This document shows, piece after piece, positions 1 through 7,619 of a stretch of DNA of 64,000 bases. The position numbers and the translations under genes were made by a program. The notes under the pieces were generated by a model. That model was not told the DNA's origin. It saw nothing but the letters and a program-made list of their open reading frames with translations, and ran no database searches. The DNA is from Siderastrea siderea. Its lineage: Eukaryota > Cnidaria > Anthozoa > Scleractinia > Rhizangiidae. Within the stretch, counting starts at the first letter, position 1. Every line of letters begins with the position of its first letter. Location of the stretch: positions 3,676,855 through 3,740,854 of the forward strand of contig OZ034975.1 of assembly GCA_964030785.1 (NCBI GenBank). The letters run 5' to 3'.

Positions 1-47
1 TCTTTCCACTTGTCGGTGGCCCGATTGGCCTCTTGTAATAGAGTCAT
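1..47 (-). CDS. Start of an unidentified element A gene (partial)
   Basis: An ATG at 47-45 opens a minus-strand frame that runs off the left edge after 15 codons (begins MTLLQEANRATDKWK). It follows the previous gene by 14 bases, matching the tight packing of the element. A replication gene such as the polymerase would be expected somewhere leftward, but nothing in these 15 residues identifies the product. Confidence 0.35.
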   Translation of the reverse strand, partial: MTLLQEANRATDKWK

Positions 48-61
48 CCACGTAGGGAGGG

Positions 62-379
62 TTAACGAAGACATTGACATAGCACCTCGTGCAGTCCTTG
101 AAACAATCCGCTTCCTTTTTGTTGGACTAACCACTGACGACGTTTTTTGACGGAATGTCGACGACGTCCCAAATCACGTAGTACCTTTTTATAGGGTTGA
201 AGTTTAGCCAGCATGGGTGGGGTGACGGGAATCTTGTTTTTTAAAAAGTTCAAGACCAGTTCACTCACAGCATTGATTTGATCGGCATTGGCATGTTGTA
301 ACAATTCTTGACGTTCGGAACCATTGGCTTCTTGTAACATGGACCGTAAAAACGGGAATTGACGTCGAAGACGTTGCAT
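62..379 (-). CDS. Conserved small basic Polinton protein
   Basis: This 105-residue protein begins MQRLRRQFPFLRSML. Residues 15-60 look helical, with a segment like 'ADQINAVSELVLNFLKNKIPVTP', followed by a basic stretch (residues 70-85) and a KGSGLF motif near the C-terminus that resembles adenain-type cleavage sites. Short proteins of this pattern recur in Polintons and adintoviruses, usually beside core-like peptides. The function is not established; a virion or core role is inferred from its position at the end of a run of Arg-rich genes. It starts 3 bases after the stop of the preceding 54-codon gene. Confidence 0.7.
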   Translation of the reverse strand: MQRLRRQFPFLRSMLQEANGSERQELLQHANADQINAVSELVLNFLKNKIPVTPPMLAKLQPYKKVLRDLGRRRHSVKKRRQWLVQQKGSGLFQGLHEVLCQCLR

Positions 380-382
380 CCT

Positions 383-547
383 TTATCGATGACGACGACG
401 ATACCGTTGATTGGCTTTTTGAATCGTGCGTTTTATACGTTTATCCGTTTCCAAGGCCGCGGCTTTCCCCAATCCTACCATGGCGGGGACCAATAGATTT
501 AAAAAACCGCCTCGTTGACGACGGCGTCGTCTTCTCCTCCTCACCAT
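383..547 (-). CDS. Small Arg-rich pX-like core peptide (54 aa)
   Basis: A short frame with the layout of adenovirus protein X/mu-like peptides: an N-terminal Arg run (MVRRRRRRRQ), then RGG, a hydrophobic stretch (FLNLLVPAMVGLGKAAAL), and a basic tail ending RRRHR. The RQRGG|F junction matches the Gly-Gly sites of the maturation protease seen in several neighbours. Its ATG overlaps the stop of the upstream gene by a few bases, and the next gene starts just after its stop, so it is part of the same polycistronic-looking block. Role in packaging DNA or in membrane disruption is inferred from family resemblance only. Confidence 0.65.
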   Translation of the reverse strand: MVRRRRRRRRQRGGFLNLLVPAMVGLGKAAALETDKRIKRTIQKANQRYRRRHR

Positions 548-867
548 GGTTGACCCGTCAATAGACGTTGAAGGGCTTTGTCTTGTTTGATGAGGTCTTG
601 CGTCTCTTTATAGCCTTGACGGGTATTGCGTTTGAAATCGGACCACCAACCCCCACCTCGTTGTCGTCGGTAATGTTGTACATTATCGGTAATGCCTTTC
701 AAGGCTTGACCCCCTAATTTGCCTAAAGCCAGTCCAAACCCAGGCGCTGGCCCTGATAGAAACATACTCATGCCATGGGCAATTTTATCCACCAAACGGG
801 GTTTGCGACGCATTAAAGCCCCTCCTCGTTGTTTCCTTTTTCGGCGTTGACGTCGAAGACGTTTCAT
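541..867 (-). CDS. Basic core-like protein with two Gly-Gly processing-type sites
   Basis: About 108 residues from the ATG at 867, chosen because it overlaps the previous stop as ATGA; an ATG 12 bases upstream is possible. It begins MKRLRRQRRKRKQRGG, has a Gly/Ala-rich hydrophobic middle (GPAPGFGLALGKLGG), then a second RRQRGGGWW motif. The two RQRGG motifs look like adenain-type cleavage sites, so this may be a precursor of core or membrane-active peptides similar to adenovirus pVI/pX. No homologue of known function was recognised. Confidence 0.65.
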   Translation of the reverse strand: MKRLRRQRRKRKQRGGALMRRKPRLVDKIAHGMSMFLSGPAPGFGLALGKLGGQALKGITDNVQHYRRQRGGGWWSDFKRNTRQGYKETQDLIKQDKALQRLLTGQPW

Positions 868-1139
868 TGGATACAACACTTGTTAGGTTTTTTGGCATAG
901 CCTTTGTCGATCAACCAACTGTTGTACCCTTTGGTACCCCCTCGTCTTTTATACGCTTGATATTGTTGTTTGTACCCCGAGACCATCTTTCTCCCTTGGG
1001 CAGCACTCATTTGCGGTTTTTTCAAGGCTTTGACCAAATCACTTGTGACTTCATACCCCTTTTTCACGTCGACGAACCAAGGTATGCCTTCTCCTTGCTG
1101 GGTTCTTCTTTTTGTCCGTCTTCTTCTTCGGGGGGCCAT
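864..1139 (-). CDS. Small basic core-like protein
   Basis: Ninety-one residues beginning MAPRRRRRTKRRTQQGEGIPWF. It has an Arg/Lys-rich head, a QQGEG motif (GxG type, possible protease site), a helical middle and a Cys-Cys near the C-terminus. It overlaps the upstream 2TM gene by 76 bases and the downstream core-like gene by 4 bases. A DNA-binding or virion core role is inferred from charge and context. Confidence 0.6.
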   Translation of the reverse strand: MAPRRRRRTKRRTQQGEGIPWFVDVKKGYEVTSDLVKALKKPQMSAAQGRKMVSGYKQQYQAYKRRGGTKGYNSWLIDKGYAKKPNKCCIQ

Positions 1140-1747
1140 GGTTCTAAGAGTGTGGGACTAGGAGGGAGCGGCTTTTTATGGATCCAATAGTCTTTGGGTC
1201 TCAAGGGACGAGGACATCCATCTACATAGCATAGGCCTTCCAAAGGTTGGTACACAAAATGACGGTGGTAATCTTGGACACATCGTTTGGGTAATGGAGG
1301 GGTGAAATCCACAATGGTATCATCCAAGGTTTGCATCTTGATTAAAAATCGTTCCAGATCCTCCAAGGGAATACCCCGCACATGGGTTTTCAATTCGGTC
1401 AAGGCTTTGGCATAGGTGGTAAACGCAAACCGACTCATGGTCACTTTAAATCGGTATTGTTTAAAATCATTCCATCCTTTGACCACGGTGCCCACCGCCG
1501 CCAAACACGCTACCAACGTACTGTTTTCCAAAAGGGGACCCGCAATCATACCGGCAGCCATCAGGAGTAAGGCCATGCCATTGAACAAGGCATTGATACA
1601 CCTGTAATGATTCAACATTTTTCGATAACACCACCATTGTTGATGATAAAAGGCATACAAGGAATCCATGCGTTGTAATAATTCTGGGGGGAAGGGAAGA
1701 CCATGTTGTTTCGATCCATTCAATAACGACACGACGGTTTTCATCAT
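1064..1747 (-). CDS. Two-helix membrane protein, SLATT-like
   Basis: This 227-residue protein has two adjacent hydrophobic helices at about residues 53-70 and 76-90, flanked by amphipathic segments: 'YHQQWWCYRKMLNHYR' before and 'FKVTMSRFAFTTYAKALTEL' after. The same order, with matching residues (YHxxxW, MSxFAxTxYxKxLTxL, RGxxxxD, LDDxIxD), occurs in the element B protein at 24,023-24,514, so the family is conserved between two diverged Polintons. The layout resembles SLATT 2TM effector domains; that is a fold-level inference. The C-terminal 50 residues are Pro/Glu-rich and lack a counterpart in element B. Its ATG overlaps the stop of the upstream Gly-rich gene. Confidence 0.75.
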   Translation of the reverse strand: MMKTVVSLLNGSKQHGLPFPPELLQRMDSLYAFYHQQWWCYRKMLNHYRCINALFNGMALLLMAAGMIAGPLLENSTLVACLAAVGTVVKGWNDFKQYRFKVTMSRFAFTTYAKALTELKTHVRGIPLEDLERFLIKMQTLDDTIVDFTPPLPKRCVQDYHRHFVYQPLEGLCYVDGCPRPLRPKDYWIHKKPLPPSPTLLEPWPPEEEDGQKEEPSKEKAYLGSST

Positions 1748-2652
1748 GGTGAAACACGGGACGACGAGGTTTGTACGCTCGGTGCTCCTCCTTGTTTATA
1801 ACTGGTCACAATGCTATTGGTCATGGTGACATTAGCAATTTCACGTCCTTGGGCCAACTGTTCTTGATCTTGTAACAGCATGCGTAAACGTCGTTGTAAA
1901 TCCGCTTGACGCAAGGTACGAGGCTGTCTACCAGAACTCCCAGATGTCCAAGATCCTCGAGGGGTAGCTGGATTGGAGGCAGGTGTCAAAGGGGAAGTGG
2001 GGGTATTTCGTCGTCGTCCTCGTATTCGAAACGGTCGTCGTCCACGACGACCCCCACCACCACCACCACCACCACCACCACCACCACCACCACCAGCACC
2101 ACCAGCACCACCTCCACCACCACCTCCACCAGCACCACCACCACCCCCAGCACCACGTCCACCACCACCACCACCACCACCACCACCACCACCACCACCA
2201 CCACGTCCACGTCCAGCACCACCACCACCACCACGTCCACTACGTCCGCCACCACGCCCATTACCATTACCCCCAGCACCCGCTGCTGTTCGAGCACCCG
2301 TTGCCAAGGGTACGCTAGGAGGAGTCGCAGGGGTTCGAGCACCAGAAGACAACCGGCTGGTCTGGGGGCTTTGGAATGGTTGATTTCCTGGACTTCCTAC
2401 CCCTGCTGGGGAAGAGGCCTGTACAGGGGGCACACCATCTACACCGACAGGGGGGATGGATTGCATAAACCGATAGAGGGGCTCGGCTTCCATTTCCTCC
2501 TGGGCGGCGTCGAGAAGGCCTTGGTCTCCCGACCAAAATAAATCTTGCCAGGCCCTTGGGGACATTTGATTGCTGCTGGCCGCCCCCACCCCCGCCGGGG
2601 ACACGGTATCGTACGATTGCGGAGGTTGACGGTCATCATCATCATCGGCCAT
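1744..2652 (-). CDS. Gly-rich RGG protein
   Basis: About 302 residues from the ATG at 2652 (begins MADDDDDRQPPQSYD). This start lies about 40 nt downstream of a TATAAAG box, whereas the upstream ATG at 2682 would precede any plausible transcription start. Acidic head, Pro/Ser-rich section, then about 75 residues of almost pure Gly with interspersed Arg/Ala, then GRRGRRPFRIRGRRRN and a helical tail (residues about 245-275). The Gly tract is encoded by a GGT/GGC triplet array. RGG proteins often bind nucleic acid; the role here is unknown. Confidence 0.65.
   Translation of the reverse strand: MADDDDDRQPPQSYDTVSPAGVGAASSNQMSPRAWQDLFWSGDQGLLDAAQEEMEAEPLYRFMQSIPPVGVDGVPPVQASSPAGVGSPGNQPFQSPQTSRLSSGARTPATPPSVPLATGARTAAGAGGNGNGRGGGRSGRGGGGGAGRGRGGGGGGGGGGGGGGGRGAGGGGGAGGGGGGGGAGGAGGGGGGGGGGGGGGGRRGRRPFRIRGRRRNTPTSPLTPASNPATPRGSWTSGSSGRQPRTLRQADLQRRLRMLLQDQEQLAQGREIANVTMTNSIVTSYKQGGAPSVQTSSSRVSP
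2047..2216. repeat. ACC/GGT triplet array inside the Gly-rich gene
   Basis: Nearly uninterrupted ACC (plus) / GGT (minus) triplets coding for the polyglycine tract. It stays in frame, so length changes would only lengthen or shorten the Gly run. The long Thr, Pro, Val or His runs readable in other frames here are artefacts of the array. Confidence 0.9.
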
Positions 2653-2690
2653 GGTTTGCTTTTCTCTTTTTACCTGTTCCAAGGGGCTCC

Positions 2691-2698
2691 CTTTATAG
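2691..2698 (-). promoter_or_regulatory. TATA box for the Gly-rich gene
   Basis: CTATAAAG on the minus strand overlaps the 3' end of the ATPase gene, about 40 nt before the chosen ATG at 2652. It decides the start codon of the Gly-rich protein. Confidence 0.55.
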
Positions 2699-3346
2699 TC
2701 GTTTTTGATAGGTGCGAGTCCATCCTTCGTCTTTTAACAGGTGACTCAACACCCGTTGTTGATCGGACGAGGCGGGATGTAAATCCAAGACCAAATACCC
2801 ATACGGTCGTGTGGTGGCTTGATGAAACGTCTCCAACGTGTCTTTCCACGTGGTCGGAAACGATTGAAGCATGACATTGCGTACCCCTAATTGATCTCGG
2901 GGGTTCTTGAACGCCACGATGTAATGGGCATTGCGGGATATACTTTTGGCATAGCGACCCACGGGAAACATGTCTTGGCACAAGTAGAGCACCGTCACCC
3001 CTTGATGATGCGAATGTTTGGTGAATAAATCCAACACGCGTTTATCGTGACTGCCTTCATCCATTAAATCATCCAAGACCAGGACCCCCTGTCCTTCAGG
3101 AAACCATTGCACTAAGGCCTCATGATCGGGAATCCCTTCGTGAAACACCACCCCTTGATCTTGCATGCCTTGAAATCGATCTTGCCAGGCCCCATAACAA
3201 TAATGCCTTTGGGTCGGTGGGGTTTCAAACAACTCCGGGTTGTCTACCAAGAGTTTTTCCGTAAACGCGGTTTTCCCACATCCCGAAGGTCCCACCACCA
3301 AGATAGAGGAGGGAGTATGAAAACGAAACGGTTTCCCCGTTTGCAT
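2693..3346 (-). CDS. DNA packaging ATPase (FtsK/HerA-A32 type)
   Basis: This 217-residue protein has a Walker A motif GPSGCGKT at about residue 19-26 and a Walker B motif GVLVLDDL at about residue 85-92, followed by a sensor-like region (VLYLCQDMF). These are the marks of the genome-packaging ATPases shared by Polintons, adintoviruses and giant viruses. It would pump DNA into the capsid built from the jelly-roll proteins encoded nearby. The length is normal for Polintons. A TATA-like AATAAAAAGG lies about 35 nt upstream. The element B homologue is at 26,600-27,241. Confidence 0.92.
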   Translation of the reverse strand: MQTGKPFRFHTPSSILVVGPSGCGKTAFTEKLLVDNPELFETPPTQRHYCYGAWQDRFQGMQDQGVVFHEGIPDHEALVQWFPEGQGVLVLDDLMDEGSHDKRVLDLFTKHSHHQGVTVLYLCQDMFPVGRYAKSISRNAHYIVAFKNPRDQLGVRNVMLQSFPTTWKDTLETFHQATTRPYGYLVLDLHPASSDQQRVLSHLLKDEGWTRTYQKRL

Positions 3347-3365
3347 GATGACGAACTACCCAGTT

Positions 3366-3376
3366 TAAAAAAAAAA
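3366..3376 (-). terminator. T-run, likely Pol III terminator for the tRNA-like gene
   Basis: An uninterrupted run of about ten T residues on the minus strand lies just after the tRNA-like sequence and before the ATPase ATG. Confidence 0.5.
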
Positions 3377-3389
3377 GGCACCTTTTTAT

Positions 3390-3477
3390 TGGAATCGGTG
3401 GGACTCGAACCCACGCACGACCCTCCTCATGTATTCGAGGGGGGATCCAAAGGCTCTACCCACTGAGCTACGACTCC
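3390..3477 (-). tRNA. tRNA-like gene with irregular anticodon arm
   Basis: The minus strand folds as a tRNA: acceptor GGAGTCG pairs with CGATTCC (one G-T), D arm GCTC/GAGC with AGTGGGTA loop, T arm GTGGG-TTCGAGT-CCCAC. Internal A and B boxes are therefore good. The anticodon/variable part is about 15 nt too long; either TTTGG pairs with TCGAA around an 8-nt C-rich loop plus a long variable region, or a short intron is present. The anticodon cannot be assigned. A T-run follows about 15 nt downstream, as expected for Pol III termination. It sits between the ATPase and protease genes of the virus-like element. Confidence 0.6.
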
Positions 3478-3571
3478 GACACCAGTTTTTTTCCAACAAA
3501 TTTTATTTAATGATTACATTGATGATACGGATGACAACAGAGTTGATACCATCTGGCTTCTTGGCCTACAA

Positions 3572-4045
3572 TCAATTGTTGAAGGCGTTGACCGGCTTGA
3601 TGGTCATTACTAAATAATCATGATCCGAAAACTCATTTAAAAACTCTTGCAAGGTCCGTCCACGGGCTTTGGCTTTCAAGTACAACAAGGCGTAATCACC
3701 ACAACTCTTGCTTGAAATGGCTTGGAGGGACTTGCCATTGGTCACCACATACTTCCAATGTTGGACGATCCAATCTCGTAACGGGGTCGCTTGCACGTAC
3801 GTGTCCAATGGCAAAGCATAACTGTCCAGGACTTCACACACCTTTCCATCGGTCCACACCGCTAACCAATGTTGTCCCGGTTGATCGTGTGGGTCGGTAT
3901 TCACAATGTACCCTTGAGGTTGGGTCTTGACAGGACTCTTGGGTAAACGATCACAGGCCACCGTCCCGTAAAAGACCGGGTTCAATTGGGGGTCGTCTCG
4001 GGCTAAATAATCCAACTGCACATTATTCAAGGCCACATGTTCCAT
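3572..4045 (-). CDS. Adenain-type maturation cysteine protease
   Basis: This 157-residue protein has the adenovirus protease (peptidase C5) triad: His59 in GQHWLA, Asp74 in EVLDSYA and Cys115 in SSKSCGDYAL. The enzyme would cleave virion precursors at Gly-Gly-type sites, and many small proteins of this element carry RQRGG or GxG motifs. The length is somewhat short, as is usual in Polintons. Its ATG overlaps the stop of the capsid gene. A homologue with the same triad is in element B (31,854-32,285). AATAAA lies just downstream on the minus strand. Confidence 0.92.
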   Translation of the reverse strand: MEHVALNNVQLDYLARDDPQLNPVFYGTVACDRLPKSPVKTQPQGYIVNTDPHDQPGQHWLAVWTDGKVCEVLDSYALPLDTYVQATPLRDWIVQHWKYVVTNGKSLQAISSKSCGDYALLYLKAKARGRTLQEFLNEFSDHDYLVMTIKPVNAFNN

Positions 4046-5445
4046 CAGTGCTGGTAAATGTTATACAACACGGCTCCGTTCCTGTCAATCTCCAGCAAAT
4101 TCTCAAATTCTCCATACACGAGTACGGTTATATTGACACCGGGGGCAGCTCCAAATTCCAACACCAATTGTAAATCGCCCGTTTGCTTGGGGTTGAGGTT
4201 TTGACTGTCAGCACATCCATTGGCCACATTGTCAAACATGAACAAGGTACAATTTTTACCTTGGCCCCAATCCAGCAGTTCTACCATATTGCCTTTCTTT
4301 TTACACCAGGCACCACTGGCTTGCAGAAAACGGAAGTAGCCTAGATTATCTCGGGTGCCATTGTTGTGCACTAACTGGAGGGTTTCATAAGGGTATTCTT
4401 CTCCTCTGACAATCTGTTTAATGGACGTCAGACCAAATTTCTGGAAACAGAACGGATCTCGGGTCACATCTCCACTGAAGGCACGGCTGTCCAGTAATCC
4501 CACAATCAATCGGTCAGGTATTCTGTTTTGAAACAGGTTGGGGATATCAAAGCGGACCAGGTTGTTTTGCATGCTGAAGGTCCGGATTTCACTGCGGACG
4601 GTCGGGTAAGCCGCCACTTGGCCTTCATTGTGTCTTTTTTCAGATATGCTCTGGTAAATGGCGTCATTCAAACGCAGTTGACAGAGATGAAACCGTAGTT
4701 TCACATCCCCTTCCATCAATCGGCCAGCTAGAGCCACTCCATTCAAAAACAAGTTGGGACCATTGAAATGAAATTTCATCTTGATTTCGATGCCTGGCAC
4801 CAACAGTTTGCCGGTATGAAAGACTTCCAAGTGCGGGGTAAACACTAGACTGTGGGTGGCACCTGCAGCATACTTCTCCACTTCGGCCGCAGAGGCATTG
4901 AAGGCCTCTTGATGATTAGCAGGCAGATCTTGCCAATGTTGATGGTTTCCTGCTTTGTCTGTGTTGGTGGCAGTCCATTGGGGTGGGAAATCCACTTGAT
5001 TGAACCATCCTTGGGGTCCTAACACGGTCTTGCCATCTTCTCGGTCAAAATTCAGCAAGTTTTCTAGGTAAGCTTTGTAATGATACGTGTCGGATTGTGG
5101 ACTGATCAACGTGCCATTCAACTGCAAGTCAATTTGTTTGATGATGGAATGGGCCAAATTATTGACGGGCCACAATTTCTCCGCGGCCACCAAGTTCGCG
5201 CCATTCGCCTTTTTCAAACTCAATTCCATGGTAAAGTAACTGCGTCCCAAATCCACAAAATCGTCCAATCCCGGAATAATGAATTCCATAGGATTGATAC
5301 CCGTGGTGGTGGGTTGAATGGTGACCATGCGATAGGCATTGATGCTAATGTCGGTCGGTGGCACCTTGAAAATCCGTAAGGCAGGGTTGACGGTCCCTTC
5401 GGAACGCTCGTGAGCCGGGGCGGTTTGCGTACTCACGTCAGGCAT
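4045..5445 (-). CDS. Double-jelly-roll major capsid protein (hexon-like)
   Basis: A 466-residue protein of the Polinton/adintovirus major capsid family (often named 'F54H12.2-like' in invertebrate genomes). Recognised from the N-terminal block (LRIFKVPPTDISI, FVDLGRSYFTMEL), the conserved 'KQIDLQLNGTLI' segment and the C-terminal 'DLQLVLEFGAAPGVNITVLVYGEFENLLEID'. Trimers would form the capsid shell. The gene is uninterrupted. It follows the 75-residue basic gene by 2 nt and precedes the protease by overlap, so capsid, protease and core genes form one transcription-like block. Confidence 0.88.
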   Translation of the reverse strand: MPDVSTQTAPAHERSEGTVNPALRIFKVPPTDISINAYRMVTIQPTTTGINPMEFIIPGLDDFVDLGRSYFTMELSLKKANGANLVAAEKLWPVNNLAHSIIKQIDLQLNGTLISPQSDTYHYKAYLENLLNFDREDGKTVLGPQGWFNQVDFPPQWTATNTDKAGNHQHWQDLPANHQEAFNASAAEVEKYAAGATHSLVFTPHLEVFHTGKLLVPGIEIKMKFHFNGPNLFLNGVALAGRLMEGDVKLRFHLCQLRLNDAIYQSISEKRHNEGQVAAYPTVRSEIRTFSMQNNLVRFDIPNLFQNRIPDRLIVGLLDSRAFSGDVTRDPFCFQKFGLTSIKQIVRGEEYPYETLQLVHNNGTRDNLGYFRFLQASGAWCKKKGNMVELLDWGQGKNCTLFMFDNVANGCADSQNLNPKQTGDLQLVLEFGAAPGVNITVLVYGEFENLLEIDRNGAVLYNIYQH

Positions 5446-5447
5446 GT

Positions 5448-5675
5448 TTAACGTCGTCGAGTGGTACCCCGTCGTCGTCGTGAGGGGTTTTTATAGCGTC
5501 GTCGTCGTCGTGCTAAACGTTGTCTCAAATCAAACCCGGGGACTCTCATCACCTCGGGACTTAACCATCCACCACGTTGTCGTCGCATGAGTTTCCAAAA
5601 CGGATACAGTCCACCCCATTGAGACAACCCTCGATTACTACGAATCCGTCGAGGTCGTGAATGCACGGGTTCCAT
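5448..5675 (-). CDS. Small Arg-rich core-like protein
   Basis: Seventy-five residues with an RRQRGGW Gly-Gly motif near residue 35 and a strongly basic tail ending in an RRRRG...TRRR cluster. Charge and the protease-type site suggest a processed core protein. It starts overlapping the upstream stop and ends 2 nt before the capsid ATG. Confidence 0.6.
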   Translation of the reverse strand: MEPVHSRPRRIRSNRGLSQWGGLYPFWKLMRRQRGGWLSPEVMRVPGFDLRQRLARRRRRYKNPSRRRRGTTRRR

Positions 5676-6001
5676 TAGACTCCCAAAATATCACGTGCAC
5701 GTTTGGTTTGTTTGGGAAATAAGGCAGTGGCTACACGCACGGCGTCTTTCACGTTCTTATGACTCAACGCTTTCTTGGCTTGTTTGGTGATTTCCTTTTT
5801 AAGGACGTCTTCGGCTTTGCGTTTGATACCTCGTGTCAAACCCGTTTCCAAGCCTCTCTTGATATTACTAGGCAATTTTAACGGATTTCGCGTCCTTATA
5901 AGACCTTGCAACCCCCCACGCATCAGATCCGTCATCACTCCTTTGCCTTGTTGATCATACCACTCGTCGGTTCGAAATCGTGTCAAACTTCCCCCACGCA
6001 T
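5675..6001 (-). CDS. Basic virion core-like protein
   Basis: A 108-residue protein beginning MRGGSLTRFRTDEWYDQQGKG. RGG at residue 2-4 and a Lys-rich helical body (KRKAEDVLKKEITKQAKKAL) suggest a DNA-associated core protein. The element B protein at 29,160-29,531 has a similar size, charge and position near the capsid genes and may be its counterpart; that link is by context rather than clear sequence match. A TATAAAAAG box lies about 52 nt upstream. Confidence 0.65.
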   Translation of the reverse strand: MRGGSLTRFRTDEWYDQQGKGVMTDLMRGGLQGLIRTRNPLKLPSNIKRGLETGLTRGIKRKAEDVLKKEITKQAKKALSHKNVKDAVRVATALFPKQTKRARDILGV

Positions 6002-6052
6002 GGTGCCTTCTTCACTAGGGATAAACGTTTTGTCTGTGCTTCACGTGATCCC

Positions 6053-6061
6053 CTTTTTATA
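6053..6061 (-). promoter_or_regulatory. TATA box upstream of the core/capsid block
   Basis: TATAAAAAG on the minus strand, with a CACGTG-type E-box about 10 nt downstream and the ATG of the 108-residue gene about 50 nt downstream. It probably drives the core-capsid-protease block. Confidence 0.6.
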
Positions 6062-6067
6062 CCGTCA

Positions 6068-6253
6068 TCATCGTCTTCTTTTCCGAAAAGCGGCTTCCAA
6101 CCCTTTTTTAGCCCCGTAACTCGCGGCACCACTTGCGGCACCCAACGCCACAGCTTTTCCTCCAGCGATCAAGGCTGGAATGAGGGCGGCCAGGGGCAAG
6201 AGACCCCCTCGTTGCCTTCTTCGTCTCCTTCGACGCACTCTTGTCTTGGGCAT
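6068..6253 (-). CDS. pX/mu-like core peptide
   Basis: Sixty-one residues with the adenovirus protein X pattern: basic head (MPKTRVRRRRRRRQ), an RGG processing-type site, a hydrophobic Ala/Gly-rich segment (LLPLAALIPALIAGGKAVAL) and a basic tail (AAFRKRRR). In adenovirus the related peptide condenses DNA; here the role is inferred. It has its own TATAAAAAG box about 30 nt upstream. The 54-aa gene at 383-547 has the same layout, so the element carries at least two such genes. Confidence 0.75.
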   Translation of the reverse strand: MPKTRVRRRRRRRQRGGLLPLAALIPALIAGGKAVALGAASGAASYGAKKGLEAAFRKRRR

Positions 6254-6283
6254 CTTTGTTTGTTTTCACAACCCTTGTTTTCT

Positions 6284-6292
6284 TTTTATACT
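6284..6292 (-). promoter_or_regulatory. TATA box for the pX-like gene
   Basis: TATAAAAAG on the minus strand, 31 nt before the ATG at 6253. Confidence 0.6.
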
Positions 6293-6528
6293 CACATGAC
6301 GTTGCACGTAAACGATTCCCCCGCCCACCGTTTGCGTTTCCCACTTCGCATTTCTTCCATACGTTTCTTCGTTGATCTTAGGTAATTCTTTTTGGCTAAC
6401 TTTTCTACCCCTTTGGTGATGGACCAAGCGGCCTTAGGAATCCCGGCAATCACTGCGTTGACCCCTTCCCCCGCTTGTGGACGCTGTGGTCGGCGTCGTC
6501 GTCGTCGTCGTCGTCGTTTCGGAGGCAT
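6292..6528 (-). CDS. Small basic core-like protein
   Basis: Seventy-eight residues beginning MPPKRRRRRRRRRPQRPQAGEGVN. A nine-Arg run, then an AGEG site (GxG protease type), then a helical Lys-rich body. It ends beside the TATA box of the pX-like gene. A CATAAAAAAG sequence about 30 nt upstream may serve as its TATA box. Role in the virion core is inferred. Confidence 0.6.
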   Translation of the reverse strand: MPPKRRRRRRRRRPQRPQAGEGVNAVIAGIPKAAWSITKGVEKLAKKNYLRSTKKRMEEMRSGKRKRWAGESFTCNVM

Positions 6529-6561
6529 GATTGATTTGGGTTCCCTTCTCGTCTCTCTTTT

Positions 6562-7605
6562 TTATGTCTTTTTGAAGTGTAACGTGACAATGGTATGACC
6601 TTCACCAAACTTGACCAAGTCTCCTCCGGCACCAATCGTTTCAGCCACTTGAACGTGAATCATTTCCACCACCTCGTTACGAAGAGACATGTAATGAATG
6701 TGCAACGGTTCAAAATACAGGGTGCCACGTGCTTCTCGCTTGTATTGAATTTCACGTAACAAATCAGTCACGCGATTGCCTACCATCATACTGCCTGCCA
6801 CGTCCGAGTACACGTGCAACGATCGTGTGGGTTCCCCCACCACGGAACGAAACGCCGTATTCAAGTTGGTGAAACGCCACCCACAACTCATACTCAATTG
6901 TAAATAATCCGGTAAAATCGCACGCACCGTCCAAAAGACCGCGTTCCCCTGACCGTCGGTGACATCCTGCCAATCGCTGTTGTTGGTGATGTCGGGGACT
7001 TGATCCCCCAGGAATTCTTGCTGTAAGTTCGGGCCCAACACCAATCCACTGCTAATTTTACGTAACCATCCCATCTTGAGCGCTAACTTGGTGTAGATGG
7101 TAAGGACTGGTGTTTTGTTACCACAATGGCAGACATTCGTGTTGTCGATGAGCAGATCGTCGCCTTCCCACTTGAACTTGACGTAGGTGTGTTTGCCTTG
7201 ATCGTTGGTAAACCGGCCTCCTTGAATGGCCGTTTCCTGGCGTCGTTGTTCCAAATGGGCAATCGTGGCTTTCATGAAACTCACGCCATCCACCACCCAA
7301 TCCAAATCTTGAACGTCTTGGATGAGGGTTTGCGCCGTGCCTATGCGCGCGGCCATGGTGCCATCGGTTTTACCCGGGGCGGGATAAGTGATCTCCCACG
7401 ACGTCGCTAGGATGTACCCATCTTTCTTCACCAACTCGTACAAATTGACGCGGGTATCCGGTAAGGAAATGGCGCTCAACCCCACTTGCCATCCACCCCC
7501 TGTGAGCTGTAACGGTTGAGGTAAACGAATCTTGAAGGAATTGGCTTGGTTGTTGGGAAATTCACGTCGGTTGGCATGACTCGGTAACGTCACGTAGAAC
7601 GACAT
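6562..7605 (-). CDS. Penton-like minor capsid protein, paralogue 1
   Basis: About 347 residues from the ATG at 7605 (MSFYVTLPSHANRREFPNNQ); an ATG at 7623 inside the upstream stop would add MKKKDN. It is clearly paralogous to the next gene: both share SFYVTLxSHA at the start, 'MSCGWRFTNLN' type motifs, RSLHVYSDV, DLLREIQY, and the end 'DLVKFGEGHTIVTLHFK'. This family is the penton-like or minor capsid partner of the Polinton major capsid protein. It would occupy capsid vertices or an accessory position; which paralogue does what is unknown. Confidence 0.75.
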   Translation of the reverse strand: MSFYVTLPSHANRREFPNNQANSFKIRLPQPLQLTGGGWQVGLSAISLPDTRVNLYELVKKDGYILATSWEITYPAPGKTDGTMAARIGTAQTLIQDVQDLDWVVDGVSFMKATIAHLEQRRQETAIQGGRFTNDQGKHTYVKFKWEGDDLLIDNTNVCHCGNKTPVLTIYTKLALKMGWLRKISSGLVLGPNLQQEFLGDQVPDITNNSDWQDVTDGQGNAVFWTVRAILPDYLQLSMSCGWRFTNLNTAFRSVVGEPTRSLHVYSDVAGSMMVGNRVTDLLREIQYKREARGTLYFEPLHIHYMSLRNEVVEMIHVQVAETIGAGGDLVKFGEGHTIVTLHFKKT

Positions 7606-7619
7606 GTTGTCTTTCTTCT

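Noticed and set aside
1906..2541. Long Thr-, Pro-, Val- or His-rich frames over the triplet array
   Set aside because: They are other-frame readings of the GGT array in the Gly-rich gene; flanking sequence supports only the minus-strand Gly frame.
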